Source: Planctomycetaceae bacterium (GTDB lineage: Bacteria; Planctomycetota; Planctomycetia; Pirellulales; Thermoguttaceae). From it: a DNA stretch of 7,847 bases. The stretch is from positions 1 to 7,847 of the forward strand of contig DOEZ01000030.1 of NCBI GenBank assembly GCA_003532715.1. Reading direction: 5' to 3'. The notes under the pieces were generated by a model. That model saw nothing but the letters and a program-made list of their open reading frames with translations, ran no database searches and had not been told where the DNA came from. A program made the position numbers and the translations under genes. Shown piece by piece: positions 5,345-7,847 of the stretch; position 1 is the stretch's first letter; every line of letters begins with the position of its first letter.

Positions 5345-6148
5345 ATGAGCGACGACATATCGAGGATTCTTCGGCAGTGGGAGTTCGATCCCAACACCGT
5401 CACGACTCGCATCATTCGAGGCGAGGACGGTCGCGAGCGGGTCCAGTTGCGCGTCGACCTCGGACTTCTGCAAATGGAGTTGGACGGGCGTCCCGACGGA
5501 TTGCGTCCCGAGAATCACGAATCCTGGTTCGAATACTACCAACGGCTGCAAGAGGCCCATGACGAGGCCCATCTCGACTCGCCGCCGTTCGAGCTGGACC
5601 GCGAGGCGTGTCAGCGGCTTTGGATTGAGAGCGTTCAATACTACCATCGATATCTGTGCTTCTGGCACTTGAAGAAATACGAATGGTGTGCCCGCGACAC
5701 CATGCGCAACGTGCGTCTCTTCTCGTTTGTGCGCGAGCACGTTCGGAACGACGGGGCGAAACTCCAGTTCGATCAGTGGCGGCCCTACGTGCTGATGATG
5801 CATGCTCGCGCGGTCGCCACGCCCTTGGTTGCGTTGCGCGAGTTCGATGCGGCGATCGGGGCAGTCGAATCGAGCATCGAGGGTATTCAGGAATTCCTCG
5901 AGGAGTACCGGCAGGAGGACCGCGCCGACGAGTGCGCCGAGCTGATCGAGTTGCGGAAGTGGCACCAGACGATTATCGAGGAGCGAGACAAGTCCCTGGC
6001 CGCGCGAGGCGAGCAGACGGCCGACATGCTTCGTCGGGAGCTTCAGCGGGCGATCGAGTCGGAGGAGTTCGAGGAGGCGGCGCGACTCCGTGACGAGATC
6101 CGCCGCATCGAGCCGCTGGGCGGCGCCGAGAGCGGTGCGTCGTCCTGA
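5345..6148 (+). CDS. UVR (UvrB/UvrC) motif-containing protein, planctomycete-type
   Basis: The product is 267 residues from the ATG at 5345. An in-frame GTG at 5156 would add 63 residues of unstructured, Arg-rich sequence, and I reject it. The conserved amino part has RIIRGEDGRERVQLRVDLG (22-40) then LLQMELDGRPDG (41-52). A helical core follows with SVQYYHRYLCFWHLKKYEW (96-114) and RDTMRNVRLF (117-126). The C-terminus (229-256) is a UVR motif, the short helical hairpin by which UvrB and UvrC bind each other, here LRRELQRAIESEEFEEAARL and on. UVR motifs also occur outside repair proteins, so a DNA-repair role is not implied. I associate this architecture with Planctomycetes; its function is unknown to me. 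No membrane segment is seen. The ribosome binding site is weak (GGAA, 8 nt upstream). ribF follows at about 50-60 nt. Confidence 0.87.
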   Translation: MSDDISRILRQWEFDPNTVTTRIIRGEDGRERVQLRVDLGLLQMELDGRPDGLRPENHESWFEYYQRLQEAHDEAHLDSPPFELDREACQRLWIESVQYYHRYLCFWHLKKYEWCARDTMRNVRLFSFVREHVRNDGAKLQFDQWRPYVLMMHARAVATPLVALREFDAAIGAVESSIEGIQEFLEEYRQEDRADECAELIELRKWHQTIIEERDKSLAARGEQTADMLRRELQRAIESEEFEEAARLRDEIRRIEPLGGAESGASS

Positions 6149-6154
6149 AAGAAC

Positions 6155-6190
6155 AAGCCACCAACGAAGCCACCAACGAAGCCACCAACG
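6155..6190. repeat. Perfect 12-bp tandem repeat, three copies
   Basis: AAGCCACCAACG occurs three times head to tail without a mismatch, at 6155-6166, 6167-6178 and 6179-6190. It fills nearly all of the space between the UVR gene stop (6146-6148) and the ribF start. No ribosome binding site is recognisable for ribF, so the repeat itself forms its translation-initiation region. Copy number could vary by slippage. Confidence 0.95.
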
Positions 6191-6208
6191 CATGGATTGC
6201 CGATTGCC

Positions 6209-7135
6209 GTGAATCTCTTTCGCAGCCTTGACGATTTCCCGAGCCAATTCCGCGGCGGCGCCGTTTCGATCGGCAACTTCGACGGCGTGCATGCGGGCCA
6301 TGCCAGGCTCGTCGCGGCGTTGCGTGACAAGGCCCGCCAGGTGGCCGGGCCGGCGGTCGTGTTCACGCTCGATCCTCACCCGGCGCGCGTGTTGCGGCCC
6401 GAGCAAACGCCCCCGTCGCTGAGTTGGACGGAGCGAAAGGCGGAGCTTCTGGAGCGGTTGGGCGTCGACGCCGTGATTGCCTATCCGACGGATCGGACGT
6501 TCCTGCGTCTGGATCCGGTGGCTTTCTTCGAACGAGTGGTCGTCGGTTCCCTGCAAGCGCGAGCCGTTGTCGAGGGTCCGAATTTCTACTTCGGCAGCAA
6601 TCGATCGGGCGACCTGGAGATGTTGGGCCGTTTGTGCTCCGAGGCCGGCATGGTTCTGGAAGTGGCCGAGCCGGTTCGGGTTGGGGGCGAGATCGTTTCG
6701 AGTTCGCGAATCCGCCGCTTGGTGGGCGAGGGCGCGATTGAGCAAGCAAATCGGATGTTGACCGAACCCTACCGGATCCGGGGCGTTGTGGTCCGAGGCG
6801 AAGGACGAGGTCGGCAACTTGGCTACCCAACCGCCAATCTGAGTCGGATCGACACGTTGTTGCCGGGCGAGGGCATCTACGCCGCCCGGGCTTGGGTTGA
6901 CGGCGCCGCCTGGCCCGCCGCCTTGAGTCTCGGCCCCAATTTGACGTTTGGTGAGAGCGAGGTGAAGGTGGAGGCTTACTTGGTGGGGTACGAGGGAGTC
7001 CTTTACGACCGCACGGTGGAGGTTGACTTTCTTGCCCGCCTGAGGGACATTGAACGGTTTAGCGGCGTGGATTCGCTGATTGCGCGGATGCGCCGCGATG
7101 TCGAAGCGGTGGAACGGATTGTCGCCGCCGTGTGA
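6209..7135 (+). CDS. ribF: Bifunctional riboflavin kinase / FAD synthetase
   Basis: The enzyme phosphorylates riboflavin to FMN and adenylates FMN to FAD in the cytoplasm. Counting from a TTG at 6197 (312 residues; 308 from the GTG at 6209), the FAD synthetase domain has the nucleotidyltransferase motif GNFDGVHAGH (26-35), TLDPHP (57-62), GPNFYFGSNRSGDLEML (127-143) and SSSRIR (168-173). The riboflavin kinase domain has RGEGRGRQLGYPTANL (200-215), GIYAA (226-230), and E259 in VEAYL as the probable catalytic glutamate, then FSGVDSLIARMRRD. The usual PTFG motif reads LTFG (249-252). Length is normal. The GTG start is preferred because family members usually begin close to the LFRSLDDFP region; neither start has a ribosome binding site. 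The nrnA-like gene follows after 67 nt. Confidence 0.95.
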   Translation: MNLFRSLDDFPSQFRGGAVSIGNFDGVHAGHARLVAALRDKARQVAGPAVVFTLDPHPARVLRPEQTPPSLSWTERKAELLERLGVDAVIAYPTDRTFLRLDPVAFFERVVVGSLQARAVVEGPNFYFGSNRSGDLEMLGRLCSEAGMVLEVAEPVRVGGEIVSSSRIRRLVGEGAIEQANRMLTEPYRIRGVVVRGEGRGRQLGYPTANLSRIDTLLPGEGIYAARAWVDGAAWPAALSLGPNLTFGESEVKVEAYLVGYEGVLYDRTVEVDFLARLRDIERFSGVDSLIARMRRDVEAVERIVAAV

Positions 7136-7190
7136 TGCTCGCGTCGATCGTAATCCGACTCCGGCGGAGCCGCGGCGTGCTTGGTTCTTC

Positions 7191-7205
7191 GAGGAAAACT
7201 TGATG
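7191..7205 (+). promoter_or_regulatory. Ribosome binding site of the DHH phosphoesterase gene
   Basis: GAGGA (7191-7195) lies 7 nt before the ATG at 7203, good spacing, and fixes this start over the next ATG at 7206. Confidence 0.7.
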
Positions 7206-7847
7206 ATGAAACCCGCATCCGACGTCAAGCCATCGACCATGCCCGTCGATTGGGCTCGGTTCGAGGCCCTAATCGGCGAGCACCATCGGTTTGTGTTGAC
7301 AACCCACGTCCGGCCCGACTGCGACGCGTTGGGCAGTGCGTTGGCCATGGCCCTGATTCTCGAATCGCTGGGCAAGGAAGCCGTCATCGTGCTGGGTTAC
7401 GAGGTGCCGCCGAATCTGCGATGGATCGACCGCCGGAATCGGATCAAGCGACTGGACGTTGACATCACGCCCGCCGAGATCGACCGATACGACGTGTTGA
7501 TCGTGCTCGACACGTCGGCGTGGGCCCAGTTGAATCACATGAAGGAGGTCGTGCGCGCGTTCGCCGGCCCGAAGCTGATCGTCGATCATCATGTCAGCAA
7601 CGACGACCTGGGGGCGGAAGCGTTTCGCGAAAACACGGCGGAAGCGACGGGTCGGCTGGTTGCCGAGGCGGCCGAACATCTGGGCGTGGAACTTTCGGAG
7701 GAAGCCGCCACGGCCTTGTACGCCGCCGTATCGACCGACACGGGCTGGTTCCGGTTCGCGTCGACCACCGGCGACACGTATCGCCTGGCCGCCCGGCTGG
7801 TCGACGCCGGCGCCTCGCCCCATGGAATCTACGCCCAATTGTACGAG
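7203..7847 (+). CDS. DHH-family phosphoesterase, NrnA type (cut by window edge)
   Basis: The first 215 residues are present, open to the right edge. Motifs of the DHH family appear in order: motif I HVRPDCDALGSALA (H35, D39, D41), motif II VLDTS (D103), motif III DHH (128-130) and motif IV STDTGWFRF (D178). EATGRLV (147-153) also fits the family. These residues bind the two metal ions of the active site. NrnA-type proteins degrade short oligoribonucleotides (nanoRNA) and dephosphorylate pAp; cyclic-dinucleotide phosphodiesterases are related, and the missing C-terminal DHHA1 domain would help decide. An extra head of about 16 residues precedes the fold. It is 67 nt downstream of ribF, matching the common neighbourhood of nrnA, truB and ribF. 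I give no gene symbol because the subtype is not settled. Confidence 0.92.
   Translation, partial: MMKPASDVKPSTMPVDWARFEALIGEHHRFVLTTHVRPDCDALGSALAMALILESLGKEAVIVLGYEVPPNLRWIDRRNRIKRLDVDITPAEIDRYDVLIVLDTSAWAQLNHMKEVVRAFAGPKLIVDHHVSNDDLGAEAFRENTAEATGRLVAEAAEHLGVELSEEAATALYAAVSTDTGWFRFASTTGDTYRLAARLVDAGASPHGIYAQLYE

Noticed and set aside
5240..7387. A 715-codon open frame on the minus strand across the UVR, ribF and nrnA-like genes
   Set aside because: It is antisense to three recognisable genes. The product is rich in Arg, Gln and His and matches no family I know, which is typical of shadow frames in GC-rich DNA.

Overview
The window looks like a piece of a GC-rich planctomycete chromosome. 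That is an inference from gene content. It has a UVR-motif protein of a type I associate with Planctomycetes, a Rho_N plus DUF4912 protein, and an ATP synthase operon whose b and c subunits both carry signal-peptide-like leaders. I see no mobile element, CRISPR array, tRNA or rRNA, and no phage or defence gene.

Left half, minus strand (about 1-3240): the start of an F1Fo ATP synthase operon in the classical order atpZ/I-like, atpB (a), atpE (c), atpF (b), atpH (delta), atpA (alpha, cut by the left edge after 26 codons). The genes are close together. atpF and atpH are 4 nt apart, atpH and atpA overlap by 50 nt, and most starts have a Shine-Dalgarno sequence. A good sigma70-type promoter (TTGACT-N17-TAAACT, minus strand, 3344-3372) lies upstream, embedded in a two-part dyad symmetry (3307-3360).

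Middle, about 3280-4000: a divergent intergenic region of roughly 700-780 nt without a convincing gene. It holds the atp promoter, several inverted repeats and, on the plus strand, a near-perfect promoter (TTGCAT-N17-TATAAT, 3690-3718). This is followed by about 230-290 nt that can fold into a long rod with mutually exclusive alternative helices. It could be a stable small RNA or a regulatory 5' leader, and it is the most interesting part of the window.

Right half, plus strand (about 4014-7847): a Rho_N/DUF4912 protein of unknown function; a UVR-motif protein; ribF (riboflavin kinase/FAD synthetase); and a DHH-family phosphoesterase of the NrnA type, cut by the right edge. The ribF and nrnA-like neighbours recall the widespread infB-rbfA-nrnA-truB-ribF neighbourhood. 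A perfect 12-bp tandem triplicate lies between the UVR gene and ribF.

Functionally, the left side makes the proton-driven ATP synthase. The c-subunit binding site looks proton-type rather than sodium-type. The right side combines two poorly characterised proteins with flavin cofactor synthesis and nanoRNA/pAp turnover.
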